A DNA stretch of 64,000 nt from NCBI GenBank assembly GCA_903824665.1, contig CAIJXT010000008.1, forward strand, positions 1 through 64,000, written 5' to 3'. Position numbers and translations under genes: made by a program. The notes under the pieces are model-generated. The model worked only from the letters and a program-made list of their open reading frames with translations, made no database searches and had not been told where the DNA came from. Each line of letters starts with the position of its first letter. Positions within the stretch are counted from its first letter, which is position 1. The DNA is from an uncultured Bacteroidota bacterium (GTDB taxonomy: Bacteria; Bacteroidota; Bacteroidia; Chitinophagales; Chitinophagaceae). Shown here piece by piece: positions 1-10,175 of this stretch.

Positions 1-1
1 A

Positions 2-2143
2 ATAGCAGACGATAGCACAGACAACACCATTGCTGCAGTAGATTCTGTCGTATTTGATTTGATATTAGCAGTTTTATTGGTTTCATTGGTAATGCTTTTA
101 TTTCTAAGAAGTTTCAGAAATTCTTTAATTGTAATTGTAGCTATCCCAACTTCTTTAGTTACAGCATTTGCAGTGATGTGGCTGCTGGGTTACACGCTCA
201 ACCTTATGACCTTGCTTGCAATGTCATTAATTATAGGCATTTTGGTGGATGATGCAGTGGTAGTATTGGAGAACATTCAAAAGCACTTAGACAAAGGAAA
301 AGACAAACGAGTTGCAGCCATGGATGGACGAACAGAAATAGGCTACGCTGCAATATCTATCACATTGGTTGATGTTGTCGTGTTTTTGCCAATTCTATTT
401 TTGCAAGTGTTTGTTGCCGACATGCTCAAACAGTTTTCAGTAGTTGTAGTGACTTCTACTCTTACCAGTTTATTGGTAGGTTTTACGCTTACACCTTGGC
501 TGGCATCGCGTATTGGTAAGAAGGAAGATTTACAGCCAACTAACATTTTCAATCGTTTCTTGCTTGGGTTTGAGCATCAATTAGAAACTTTCACCAATTG
601 GTACGGCAGGCAATTAGAATGGGTTTTGAGTCATAAACTCATTTTTACAGGAGTTGTTTTGTTGCTTTTTGTAATTACGTTAGGAATTATGAAGCAAGGA
701 ATTATTGGAAAAGAACTGATCTCAACAGGCGACCAGGGAAAATTCAAAATGGCTTTGGAATTTGACAAATCAACTTCTATTCAGCGAAACAATAATATTG
801 CTCAAAAAATTGAAACATACATTATTCAACAACCCGAAGTAGCAACGGTATTCAGCAACATTGGTGGACCAAGCACAGGAATAGGAAGTTTGGGTGTAGG
901 TTCTGCAAATAAAACAGAATTTACCATTCAATTAAAGTCCAAAAAAGAACTCAAAAATGTGCCGACAGAAACATTTATGAAAAAACTAAGGGACGACTTA
1001 AAGTCGAAATTTCCGAGTATAAATTATTCCATGGCCGCTTTAGGTTTAATTCCTCGATCAGCACCCATAGAAATTACATTAAGCGGAAGTAATTTGAACT
1101 TGGTGATGAAAACCGGTGAAGAACTAAAAACCATAGTTGAAAAAATACCAGGTGCTGATAATGTTCGTCTATCTGTAGAAGCTGGCAGTCCGGAATACAA
1201 AATAATTCCCGACAAGGATAAAATGCAACGATTGGGCTTAACAACTGCTTATGTAGGAACGAACCTAAGAACAGCTTTTACTGGCAATGACGATGCAACA
1301 TTAACAGAAAATGGCATAGAATATCCCGTAAGAATTTGGTTAGATAAATTCTCTCGACAAAATTTTGACGATGTTCATCAACTTTCCATCATCAATCCTA
1401 TGGGGCTGCCTGTGGAAGTTTCACAATTTGCAAATGTTGAGCAAGACAATTCTCCATCTCTTTTAGAAAGGAAAGACCGCCAACCAGCAGTTACACTAAC
1501 TTCTGACGCATTGGGAAGACCTTCAGGGACTGTAGCAGATGATGTAGTAGCCTATCTCAAGGATAATCCACTACCTAGTGGTATACAAATGACCTGGGGT
1601 AGCGACATCAAAAGACAGAACGATAGTTTTGGAGCTTTAGGTTCCGTGTTGCTGATTTCATTTTTGCTGATTTACCTGATTATGGTGGCACTTTATGATA
1701 GTTTTGTTTATCCATTTGTAGTTTTGTTTTCTATTCCAGTAGCGGCAATTGGTGCGTTCCTTACATTGAATTTGTCCCTAAGCAATTTGAGTTTATTCGC
1801 CTTACTTGGTCTAATTATGCTAATGGGGTTAGTCGTAAAAAATGCCATTCTAATTGTGGATTTTACCAATCAATTAAAAGCAGAAGGCAAACATTTTAAA
1901 GAAGCTTTAATAATTGCCGGAAGAGATCGCATGAGACCAATTCTAATGACAACGATTTCAATGGTTGTCGGTATGCTCCCTATTGCAATGGCAAATGGAA
2001 CAGCCGCAGAATGGAAAAACGGTCTTGCTTGGGTAATCATTGGAGGACTTCTTTCTTCACTAATTTTGACCGTGTTTTTAGTCCCTATGGTCTACTATTT
2101 AGTTGACACGGCGAAAGAAAAAATGTATCGTAAAAATTATTGA
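2..2143 (+). CDS. RND efflux transporter, inner-membrane pump (5' partial)
   Basis: Proton-driven resistance-nodulation-division pump of the HAE1/AcrB type, exporting hydrophobic or toxic compounds through a tripartite envelope complex. The reading frame is open from base 2, before the first possible start (TTG at 59), so the gene is cut by the window edge. About 713 residues of a usual ~1030 remain. The fourth-helix motif GILVDDAVVVLENI carries the two Asp of the proton relay. The C-terminal half has the second TM block, with NLSLFALLGLIMLMGLVVKNA and GRDRMRPILMTT typical of the family. The periplasmic fusion protein and outer-membrane channel would lie upstream or elsewhere. The substrate cannot be read from the sequence. 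Confidence 0.9.
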   Translation: MADDSTDNTIAAVDSVVFDLILAVLLVSLVMLLFLRSFRNSLIVIVAIPTSLVTAFAVMWLLGYTLNLMTLLAMSLIIGILVDDAVVVLENIQKHLDKGKDKRVAAMDGRTEIGYAAISITLVDVVVFLPILFLQVFVADMLKQFSVVVVTSTLTSLLVGFTLTPWLASRIGKKEDLQPTNIFNRFLLGFEHQLETFTNWYGRQLEWVLSHKLIFTGVVLLLFVITLGIMKQGIIGKELISTGDQGKFKMALEFDKSTSIQRNNNIAQKIETYIIQQPEVATVFSNIGGPSTGIGSLGVGSANKTEFTIQLKSKKELKNVPTETFMKKLRDDLKSKFPSINYSMAALGLIPRSAPIEITLSGSNLNLVMKTGEELKTIVEKIPGADNVRLSVEAGSPEYKIIPDKDKMQRLGLTTAYVGTNLRTAFTGNDDATLTENGIEYPVRIWLDKFSRQNFDDVHQLSIINPMGLPVEVSQFANVEQDNSPSLLERKDRQPAVTLTSDALGRPSGTVADDVVAYLKDNPLPSGIQMTWGSDIKRQNDSFGALGSVLLISFLLIYLIMVALYDSFVYPFVVLFSIPVAAIGAFLTLNLSLSNLSLFALLGLIMLMGLVVKNAILIVDFTNQLKAEGKHFKEALIIAGRDRMRPILMTTISMVVGMLPIAMANGTAAEWKNGLAWVIIGGLLSSLILTVFLVPMVYYLVDTAKEKMYRKNY

Positions 2144-2220
2144 AAATGGCAATCATATCAATAATCCCATTTGGCCGAACAAACGGAGTGAACAGTAATT
2201 ATTCGAGTCTCCAGATTAAC

Positions 2221-2234
2221 ATGACGAAAGTCAT
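2221..2234. promoter_or_regulatory. Fnr/Crp-family-like palindrome upstream of copper genes
   Basis: ATGAC-GAAA-GTCAT is a perfect 5-4-5 inverted repeat. It shares the core TGAY-N4-RTCA with seven other sites between 5.9 and 27.2 kb. It lies about 55 bp upstream of a -7-like box and about 90 bp before the first gene of the copper set, a plausible activator position. The binding protein is inferred. Confidence 0.55.
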
Positions 2235-2288
2235 ACTTTTCTTGCTCACAATATGATTCTGGTAATAATTGAACCGGCATAGTTAACA

Positions 2289-2296
2289 TACTTTTG
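2289..2296 (+). promoter_or_regulatory. Possible Bacteroidetes -7 promoter box
   Basis: TACTTTTG matches TAnnTTTG, the -7 element of the Bacteroidetes major sigma factor. It lies 28 bp before the TTG start of the CxxxC protein. No strong -33 box is visible, which fits an activator-dependent promoter. Confidence 0.4.
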
Positions 2297-2323
2297 CGAC
2301 AATAAGTAAATAGGATTTATTTT

Positions 2324-2701
2324 TTGAGAAAGTTGTTTGCCATATTTGCATTGCTTGGAGTTTTGCTACAAAGCTTTAATTCGGCTATCATAGTATTCGA
2401 TTACTATGCAAATAGAGAATATATAGCTAAATACCTCTGTAAAAACAAGGATAAGCCCAGATTGAATTGCGAAGGAAAGTGTAGCCTTAAAAAGCGCTTG
2501 GCAAAAGAAATCAGTGATCAGGTGCCAGGGCAGCGAAATCAAAAAAACGAAGAACCCGTCACTTTATTCTGTGAGTATAGAGACTATGTAATTTATTCAC
2601 TACGTCCAATATATACTCGGCAGGTTTACTTTACGTTCAATGACCTGACTCTCTTTGATTTCTGCGAATCCGTTTTTCGGCCACCTGCGTTTTACTGTTA
2701 A
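2324..2701 (+). CDS. Small CxxxC protein of copper-uptake locus
   Basis: A 125-residue protein of unknown function. Residues 1-27 form a hydrophobic signal or anchor segment (RKLFAIFALLGVLLQSFNSA). A YLCKNKDKPRLNCEGKCSLKK stretch follows, with a C-x3-C pair flanked by Lys, and the protein ends in FYC. Similar short Cys-containing proteins are common beside metal-related lipoproteins and TonB receptors in Bacteroidetes (remembered, not searched). The only in-frame start near the promoter is TTG at 2324. It opens a three-gene set with the Met/His-rich lipoprotein and the copper receptor. A role in periplasmic copper handling is inferred from neighbours only. Confidence 0.6.
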   Translation: MRKLFAIFALLGVLLQSFNSAIIVFDYYANREYIAKYLCKNKDKPRLNCEGKCSLKKRLAKEISDQVPGQRNQKNEEPVTLFCEYRDYVIYSLRPIYTRQVYFTFNDLTLFDFCESVFRPPAFYC

Positions 2702-2910
2702 TATTACTGTCCCGTTTGCACGCCATTTCTCCATCCGGTTAATTTATTGGTGTCCCGTGATGTCATGCTATATCATGGCACAGAAGCATTGCTAAAAATT
2801 AACTCCAGACATCTTTGGTATAAGATGCTATGTGTGGTGGCTGGAGGACAGAGGTAATGTTCATTATTAATCATGTTTCACTAATTTATTTATTTATTAA
2901 AATAGACATT

Positions 2911-3738
2911 ATGAATCGTAAGAGGATTTTATTAAGTGCACTTGTGCTTGCTGTTTGTTCAATATTAGTATTTGGTTGTAAAAAAAGCAGTAACAATGTT
3001 GTGGCTCCTTCGCCTACAGTCGGCTATATAAAAATTGCGGAGGGCTATGCTGCCGGTGCCGCAACAAAAGTTGAGATATATGCTGTTGATTCGGCATTTA
3101 CGGGGTATAATAAACTATACATTGCATTGTTTGATTCAGTAAACAACACGTTTGTGGAAACAGCGCAGGTGACACTCATGCCAAATATGGACATGATGAG
3201 CATGAGCCATTCTGCTCCATATGAAAACCCGGCATCTACATCTGCTGTAAATAAAATGTTTCCGTGTAGTGTCTGTTTTATTATGCCGTCATCGGGTGGA
3301 ACGTGGACCCTGGCCGTTACTGTGCAGAATCTTATTAACTCAAAGAATGGTGTGGCAACCATAACCATAAACGTAAAGGATCCATCTACGGCACGCATGT
3401 TTTCATTTATTTCACCTATAGACTCCGGTAAATACTTTGTTAGCTTTATTCCTCCGGTAAAACCAATAGTGGGAATTAATGATTTCGAAGTAGTTGTCTA
3501 TAAAAAGCATTCCATGATGATGTTTCCCGCCGATAGTTCATTAGGCATTTCTTTTATACCCACAATGCCTACTATGAGCCACAGTTCCCCTAACAATGTA
3601 GATCCTGTTCATTCGGGAAAAGGACATTACAAGGGAAAAGTAAACTTTACAATGACAGGGTTCTGGAGATTAAGTACGACTTTCAGATCAAGTATGGCAG
3701 TGGCAGATTCTGCTCATTATTTCGACATTACATTTTAA
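2911..3738 (+). CDS. Met/His-rich lipoprotein, putative copper binding
   Basis: A 275-residue exported lipoprotein. The start at 2911 was chosen over upstream in-frame codons because it gives a clean signal peptide, MNRKRILLSALVLAV..., with lipobox LVFGC (Cys23) followed by KKSS. Two repeated beta-rich domains each carry a Met/His patch, MPNMDMMSMSHSAPY and MPTMSHSSPNN, plus HSMMMFP. Such patches usually bind Cu(I). The TonB receptor downstream is OprC/NosA-like, so a surface or periplasmic copper relay is likely. No named family was recognised with certainty. Confidence 0.7.
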   Translation: MNRKRILLSALVLAVCSILVFGCKKSSNNVVAPSPTVGYIKIAEGYAAGAATKVEIYAVDSAFTGYNKLYIALFDSVNNTFVETAQVTLMPNMDMMSMSHSAPYENPASTSAVNKMFPCSVCFIMPSSGGTWTLAVTVQNLINSKNGVATITINVKDPSTARMFSFISPIDSGKYFVSFIPPVKPIVGINDFEVVVYKKHSMMMFPADSSLGISFIPTMPTMSHSSPNNVDPVHSGKGHYKGKVNFTMTGFWRLSTTFRSSMAVADSAHYFDITF

Positions 3739-3745
3739 ATATTTC

Positions 3746-3778
3746 GCCGGGTTGATCTTTGATATTGGTCAACCCGGC
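3746..3778. terminator. Intergenic hairpin between lipoprotein and TonB receptor
   Basis: Perfect 10-bp stem GCCGGGTTGA / TCAACCCGGC with a 13-nt loop and no T-tract. It lies between two co-directional genes 52 bp apart. It may stabilise the upstream transcript or cause partial termination, so that lipoprotein and receptor are made in different amounts. Confidence 0.5.
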
Positions 3779-3790
3779 TAATTCTCTTCT

Positions 3791-5809
3791 ATGAAAAAAA
3801 CTTACTTGATATGTCTGCTTGTATTCTTGTATTCAGCAGGCAATGCGCAAGATTATAAAAAATACCCGGATAAGGATACCACAGTTAATGTCCAGCTGAA
3901 TGAGGTTACAATTAAGGGACCGTTAATCGGCAGCGACCAACGGATAAAAGACTTCTACATGGCTAACAAAGCGGCTACAACTGAGGATGTATTATCCAAG
4001 TTGCCTGAAATTAATATGATAAGGCGAGGGAGTTATGGAGTGGAACCGCTTATCCGCACATATAATACGGGGCAGATAAATTTACTTGTGGACGGCATGC
4101 GCATACATGGGGCTTGTACCGATAAGATGGACCCCGCCAGCATTTATATTGAACCCAAAAACCTTCAGGGCATACATATACAAACAACTCATGGAGCGGT
4201 GGCCGGATCAACGATTGGTGGTACTGTAGACTTTAAATTAAGGGAAGCCGATTGTGGTTGTGGGAAGAGGGTCACCGGATACGTGAGCAGTGGTTATCAG
4301 AGTGCTGCCAGATCGTTATTTGAAACAGCAGGGCTCAATATAGGCAGCAGTAAATGGGCTATAAGGTCAAATATTACCTATCGAGGTGCCGAAGACTATC
4401 GAAGCGGAGGTGGGGAGATCGTCCCTTATTCCAGATACAGCAAACTAAATTATGGGTTGTCGGCAAAGTATATCTTTGCTACAAATTGGTATACAAAAGC
4501 GGATTTTATTTATGATGATGGATGGAATATTGGTTATCCGGCATTGCCGATGGATGTGGGTTATGCTGCGGCAAGAATAGCTGCAGTGAGTATTGTAAAG
4601 CAAAAAGTAAATGCAAAGTGGAGCAATTCAGAATATAAATTATATGCCAACAATGTGTATCATTTAATGGATGATACACACAGAGATAACTTAGCGATTC
4701 ATATGGATATGCCTGGGCACAGCAATACGTTTGGTTCATATGCAAATGCTACATTGCAGTTTGACCATGATCAGAATATGCAGTTCAGGGCAGATATATC
4801 AACTACTGAGCTAACGGCATCAATGACGATGCACCAGCTCAATCAGCCACCTATGTACATGCTAACATGGCCTGATAACAGGAGTATCCAAGCTGGGTTT
4901 GGAGCCATCTACAATAACAGATTTGATACCTTGTCATCTATTACCATAAGTGCCCGTCTCGATCAGTTTGTCAACTACCTGACAAGCCGTGCGGGAAAAG
5001 ATCAGTTATCCGTGTTGCAAAAATCTACTGATGATATATCGAGGACGCTGAAAAATATTTCGACTGAAATGGCTCACCATTTTAGCCCCAGATGTGAAAT
5101 TTCCGTTATTGCAGGTTATGCCGAGAGAATGCCTTCTTCAAGTGAATTGTATGGTTTTTATTTGTTTAATGCTTTTGATAACTATGATTATGTTGGCAGT
5201 ACAACCTTGAAAAAAGAACAAGCGTATAAAGCTGATATTAATATGCAATATACAGTGTCAAAAATCCATTTTTCTTTTACGTCTTTTGCAACTAAAATCG
5301 ACAACTATATTTTAGGGATTCATCAACCTGTGTTTAACGCAATGACTATTGGAGCGAACGGAGTGAAAACCTATGAGAATATTGAATTTGCATATATGGC
5401 TGGTATGGAGGCGGGGGTATTTTATAAAGCAGAACATAAATTCCAATTCATATCAACTTTCAAATACAATTATGGCACAGACAATAATAGCGAACATCTG
5501 CCGTTAGTGGCCCCGTTCAAGAATGTAACTTCAATCAGAAAGCAGTTGAAACATTGGGCCATGCAGTTAGATGCTGAAAGCGCATGTGCTCAGTATAAGG
5601 TGAATAAAAGTTCAGGTGAGACACCGACCCGTGAGTTTTTTATTGCTCATGTGAGAGGAGGCTATTTTGGTTCATTGAGTCAAAAACCGTTCGGTATAGA
5701 CTGCGGGATTGAGAACATTTTTGACGTTGCATATAAAGAACATTTAGACTGGGGTAAAGTATCAAGGCCAGGAAGAAATCTATATATTCAGGTAAGTTAT
5801 TCTTTTTAA
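3791..5809 (+). CDS. TonB-dependent copper receptor, OprC/NosA-like
   Basis: A 672-residue outer-membrane receptor with a short signal peptide ending at GNAQ, an N-terminal plug and a beta-barrel that finishes in the aromatic YIQVSYSF. The plug contains LLVDGMRIHGACTDKMDPAS around residue 105-120. This resembles the GACxxxMDP stretch of the copper receptors OprC and NosA, where C-x3-M binds Cu. A second Met/His patch, HMDMPGH, lies in the barrel near residue 302. NosA supplies copper for denitrification enzymes, and a copper nitrite reductase lies 15 kb away. It follows the Met/His-rich lipoprotein. The substrate is inferred from the motif. Confidence 0.8.
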   Translation: MKKTYLICLLVFLYSAGNAQDYKKYPDKDTTVNVQLNEVTIKGPLIGSDQRIKDFYMANKAATTEDVLSKLPEINMIRRGSYGVEPLIRTYNTGQINLLVDGMRIHGACTDKMDPASIYIEPKNLQGIHIQTTHGAVAGSTIGGTVDFKLREADCGCGKRVTGYVSSGYQSAARSLFETAGLNIGSSKWAIRSNITYRGAEDYRSGGGEIVPYSRYSKLNYGLSAKYIFATNWYTKADFIYDDGWNIGYPALPMDVGYAAARIAAVSIVKQKVNAKWSNSEYKLYANNVYHLMDDTHRDNLAIHMDMPGHSNTFGSYANATLQFDHDQNMQFRADISTTELTASMTMHQLNQPPMYMLTWPDNRSIQAGFGAIYNNRFDTLSSITISARLDQFVNYLTSRAGKDQLSVLQKSTDDISRTLKNISTEMAHHFSPRCEISVIAGYAERMPSSSELYGFYLFNAFDNYDYVGSTTLKKEQAYKADINMQYTVSKIHFSFTSFATKIDNYILGIHQPVFNAMTIGANGVKTYENIEFAYMAGMEAGVFYKAEHKFQFISTFKYNYGTDNNSEHLPLVAPFKNVTSIRKQLKHWAMQLDAESACAQYKVNKSSGETPTREFFIAHVRGGYFGSLSQKPFGIDCGIENIFDVAYKEHLDWGKVSRPGRNLYIQVSYSF

Positions 5810-5851
5810 AAGTGAGGTTCTTAAAGTGTAGCGAATAGAGAGCAAAAAACA

Positions 5852-5877
5852 GATTGCCGTTTAGCGCAATCGTTTTT
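5852..5877 (+). terminator. Rho-independent terminator after copper receptor
   Basis: Stem GATTGC / GCAATC with an 8-nt loop, followed by CGTTTTT, 43 bp after the receptor stop codon. Confidence 0.65.
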
Positions 5878-5995
5878 CGCCTTTTTGTAGGGGGCCGGGG
5901 CAGATATTAAGCCATTTTCATCTTTTTTCTACTGACAAAAAGACCACTATATAAACCAAAATATATAACCATAGGTTTGGCCACAATAGGCACCA

Positions 5996-6013
5996 ATATG
6001 ATAGCAATCATAT
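5996..6013. promoter_or_regulatory. Fnr/Crp-like palindrome upstream of tryptophanase
   Basis: ATATGAT-AGCA-ATCATAT is a perfect 7-4-7 inverted repeat, 119 bp upstream of the tryptophanase start. Its core TGAT-N4-ATCA fits the shared motif of this window. Confidence 0.6.
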
Positions 6014-6132
6014 CTGTACTGCGACACGAATAGTAGTTTTACCGACTGTTTAAATATCAGAAAACAACAGACGCACAATATCTCGAATCTCTATTTGCTA
6101 CACAACAATATTTTTTAAGATCAACCTACTAT

Positions 6133-7512
6133 ATGAACACAATCATAGAGCCATTCAGGATTAAATCGATAGAACCTATTTATTTCAACACGAAAGAAGA
6201 ACGGCACGCAATTTTGGAGAAGGCTTTTTACAATCCCTTCCTTATCCATTCCAATGAAGTCTTGATTGACCTGCTGACGGATAGTGGTACCAGTGCCATG
6301 AGCGCTAGCCAGTGGGCCGGCATTATGATGGGCGATGAATCATATGCAGGCAGCCCAAGTTTTTTTCGATTTGAAAAGACGGTTCAGCAAATTACCGGAA
6401 TGCCATTAGTCATTCCGACCCATCAGGGTAGGGCGTCGGAAAAAATACTGTTTAGTATCATTGGGGGCAAGGGCAAGTATATTTTAAGCAACACATTGTT
6501 TGATACCACCAGGGCAAATATCGAATATTCCGGCGCAGAGGGGGTTGATCTGCTATGCGAAGAGGGTAAATACCCGGCAATTCCGGCGCCCTTTAAAGGC
6601 AATATGGACACTGTAGCTTTGGAGCGTGTCATAGCGGAAAAGGGCTCGGCCAATATACCCCTATGTATCATCACTGTCACCAACAACTCGGGCGGTGGAC
6701 AGCCCGTAAGTATGCAAAACATCAGGGAAGTGAAAAGGATTTGTGTTGCAAACAATATACCGCTTTTCATTGATGCCTGCCGCTTTGCAGAGAACTCCTA
6801 TTTCATCAAGATCAGAGAGGAGGGATATGCAGATAAATCTGTTCCAGAAATTGCGCGAGAGCTTTTCTCGTATGCTGATGGCTGCACAATGAGCGCAAAA
6901 AAAGATGCCTTTGCAAACATTGGGGGGTTTCTGGCTATGCATAATGAGCTACTGGCATTGCATTGCAGAAACCTATTGGTGATTACAGAGGGATTCCCTA
7001 CATATGGCGGCCTGGCAGGAAGAGACCTTGAAGCTATTGCAATAGGGCTCAATGAAGTAATGGATGAGCACTACCTGCAGTACCGTATAAGGAGTATTGA
7101 ATACCTGACAAACAAATTAATTGCTGCGGGTGTACCTGTGATGCAGCCAGCCGGTGGTCATGCTGTTTATATTGATTCAAAGGAATTTCTTTCACATATT
7201 CCTGTGGACCAATATCCGGGTCAGGCATTGGTGAGTGCTCTCTATGTAGCAGGTGGTATAAGAAGCGTGGAAATAGGCTCGCTGATGTTTGGGAAATATG
7301 ATGCTAAAGGCAAATTAATTCCGGCACAGATGGAGCTTGTCCGATTAGCTATTCCGCGAAGAGTATATACTCAAAGCCATATAGATTATGTAGCTGAAGT
7401 GATCATAGAGGTATTTAAAGAAAAAGCCGCAATAAAAGGTTTGAGAATAGTAGAAGAAGCTCCTGTTTTGCGACACTTCACTGCCAGGTTACAACCAATG
7501 ACGAACGGATAA
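6133..7512 (+). CDS. tnaA: Tryptophanase (PLP-dependent beta-eliminating lyase)
   Basis: A cytosolic PLP enzyme of 459 residues that splits tryptophan into indole, pyruvate and ammonia. Family hallmarks seen: [25 protein letters not shown], the PLP lysine in MSAKKDA near residue 255, and [14 protein letters not shown]. The C-terminal GGIRSVEIGSLMFG matches tryptophanase rather than tyrosine phenol-lyase, which has SMERG. The first 80 residues resemble tyrosine phenol-lyase (EPFRIKSIE, SQWAGIMMGDE), so some side activity is possible. A thioesterase follows after 24 bp, then a tyrosine phenol-lyase paralogue at 8408. An Fnr-like palindrome lies upstream. Confidence 0.88.
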   Translation: MNTIIEPFRIKSIEPIYFNTKEERHAILEKAFYNPFLIHSNEVLIDLLTDSGTSAMSASQWAGIMMGDESYAGSPSFFRFEKTVQQITGMPLVIPTHQGRASEKILFSIIGGKGKYILSNTLFDTTRANIEYSGAEGVDLLCEEGKYPAIPAPFKGNMDTVALERVIAEKGSANIPLCIITVTNNSGGGQPVSMQNIREVKRICVANNIPLFIDACRFAENSYFIKIREEGYADKSVPEIARELFSYADGCTMSAKKDAFANIGGFLAMHNELLALHCRNLLVITEGFPTYGGLAGRDLEAIAIGLNEVMDEHYLQYRIRSIEYLTNKLIAAGVPVMQPAGGHAVYIDSKEFLSHIPVDQYPGQALVSALYVAGGIRSVEIGSLMFGKYDAKGKLIPAQMELVRLAIPRRVYTQSHIDYVAEVIIEVFKEKAAIKGLRIVEEAPVLRHFTARLQPMTNG

Positions 7513-7536
7513 GACAAACAGCTCAATCGCTTGTTT

Positions 7537-8034
7537 ATGACTACATCAGCAAATGATAAGATGGAAAAAACTCCTTCTGAATCTGAAACCATTACAACAC
7601 AGGTAGTGTATCCAAATGACACCAACCCCATGGGGATGCTGCAGGGTGGTAAACTCGTGCAATGGATGGATACCGCGTCGGCTGTGTGCGCGCAGATTCA
7701 TGCGGAGAAAATTGCTGTAACGGTATCTCTGAATAATGTTACGTTTATAAACCCGGCGAACATTGGCGATATTGTCACAATCAATGCAAAAATGACCCGC
7801 GCCTTCGGATCTTCGATGGAGGTATTTGCCCGCGCCTGGGTACAAAGCATTACCAGTAAGGAAAGGAACCTCATTAATGAAGCCTACTTCACTTTTGTAG
7901 CACTTGACGAAAGCTCAAAACCGATAGCTGTTCCACAGATAATGCCCGTTACAAAAGAAGAAAAATGGCACTATCGCCAAGCAGCCATCCGCAGAAATAA
8001 CAAGGAAACCAAAACAAAAACACAGAAAGCCTAA
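7537..8034 (+). CDS. Acyl-CoA thioesterase, hotdog fold (YciA/BACH-like)
   Basis: About 165 residues. It hydrolyses acyl-CoA thioesters in the cytosol. The hotdog signature TNPMGMLQGGKLVQWMD near the N-terminus, VTVSLNNVTFINPANIGD and the RAFGSSMEVFARAWVQ strand are typical of acyl-CoA hydrolases of the 4HBT superfamily. ATG at 7537 is preferred over TTG at 7531; ATG at 7561 is another option. It is 24 bp after tryptophanase and probably co-transcribed. It could release CoA from acyl-CoAs made during amino-acid breakdown, but the acyl chain preferred is unknown. Confidence 0.82.
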   Translation: MTTSANDKMEKTPSESETITTQVVYPNDTNPMGMLQGGKLVQWMDTASAVCAQIHAEKIAVTVSLNNVTFINPANIGDIVTINAKMTRAFGSSMEVFARAWVQSITSKERNLINEAYFTFVALDESSKPIAVPQIMPVTKEEKWHYRQAAIRRNNKETKTKTQKA

Positions 8035-8219
8035 CTAATAATTTTGCGGGATAAAATATATAGCCTCAATAATTGGTACATAACAGTAACCATGAAAATA
8101 ATAGTGGTAACGTGCCCGCTGCAATCCGGAACGCCGCCAGCGGAATATGTTTTAACGCCATAGCAGATGATAATATCTGCTACAAATGCCAGTGTTATTA
8201 TCTGATATGGTGTCTTCAT
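8031..8219 (-). CDS. Small two-TM membrane protein, unknown
   Basis: A 62-residue reading frame starting MKTPYQIITLAFVADII, with two hydrophobic helices (about residues 7-20 and 38-56) and a basic C-terminus. It fills a 370-bp gap and overlaps the thioesterase stop by 4 bp tail to tail. Composition and a natural ATG start favour a real gene, but no homology or promoter supports it. Confidence 0.4.
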   Translation of the reverse strand: MKTPYQIITLAFVADIIICYGVKTYSAGGVPDCSGHVTTIIFMVTVMYQLLRLYILSRKIIS

Positions 8220-8350
8220 AGATCACTTAATTTTTAATGCTGTTACACAAGGTTGAAGAACATTGCAAATGGTGTTACAGGCCTTTATAGCGATGAATTA
8301 CAACCAATCTGTTACTAAACAAAATTAGCCTTATCATATAATAGCCATTG

Positions 8351-8362
8351 TGACTTGAGTCA
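8351..8362. promoter_or_regulatory. Fnr/Crp-like half-palindrome upstream of tyrosine phenol-lyase
   Basis: TGAC-TTGA-GTCA, 45 bp upstream of the tyrosine phenol-lyase start. It has the same core as the sites at 2221, 14439 and 26473. Confidence 0.5.
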
Positions 8363-8365
8363 TGA

Positions 8366-9793
<1,428 letters not shown>

Positions 9794-9818
9794 GACAAAC
9801 AAAAAAGCAATAAGCATA

Positions 9819-10172
9819 ATGACAATTTTCAGGAAATTCACTTTTGACTCGGCCCATTACCTGCCGAATGTACCGGAAGGCCACAAGTGCCGGCAAATAC
9901 ATGGACACACCTACAAGCTGACAATTTCTATCGATGGCAAACCTGATGAACAAAACGGTTGGGTAATGGACTTTGCCGTGCTTAAAAAGACATTGGAACC
10001 AATAATAGAAATGGTAGACCACAAATTGCTCAATAATATAGCGGGGCTTGAAAACCCGACATGTGAATTGCTCGCTGTATGGCTGTGGAATTACATAATA
10101 AAAGATATTCCATCACTGAGTAAAATTGAATTAAATGAAACTCCTACATCAGGGGTAATTTATGAGGGATGA
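9819..10172 (+). CDS. queD: 6-carboxy-tetrahydropterin synthase QueD / PTPS family
   Basis: A 117-residue zinc enzyme that converts dihydroneopterin triphosphate to 6-carboxy-tetrahydropterin in queuosine/7-deazaguanine synthesis. Zinc ligands are visible as His in DSAHYL and in CRQIHGHTY. The preceding Cys is the catalytic residue, and the C-terminal ETPTSGVIYEG holds the conserved Glu. The start at 9819 (MTIFRKFTFDSAH) is chosen because it matches the family N-terminus; upstream codons overlap the tyrosine phenol-lyase end. Other queuosine genes are not in the window. Confidence 0.88.
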   Translation: MTIFRKFTFDSAHYLPNVPEGHKCRQIHGHTYKLTISIDGKPDEQNGWVMDFAVLKKTLEPIIEMVDHKLLNNIAGLENPTCELLAVWLWNYIIKDIPSLSKIELNETPTSGVIYEG

Positions 10173-10175
10173 TAT

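Larger units (their letters stand above)
5810..6132. other. Intergenic region, terminator plus operator
   Basis: A 323-bp gap between the copper receptor and tryptophanase. It contains the receptor terminator (5852-5877) and an 18-bp palindrome (5996-6013). The rest is AT-rich and no further gene was recognised. Confidence 0.6.
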
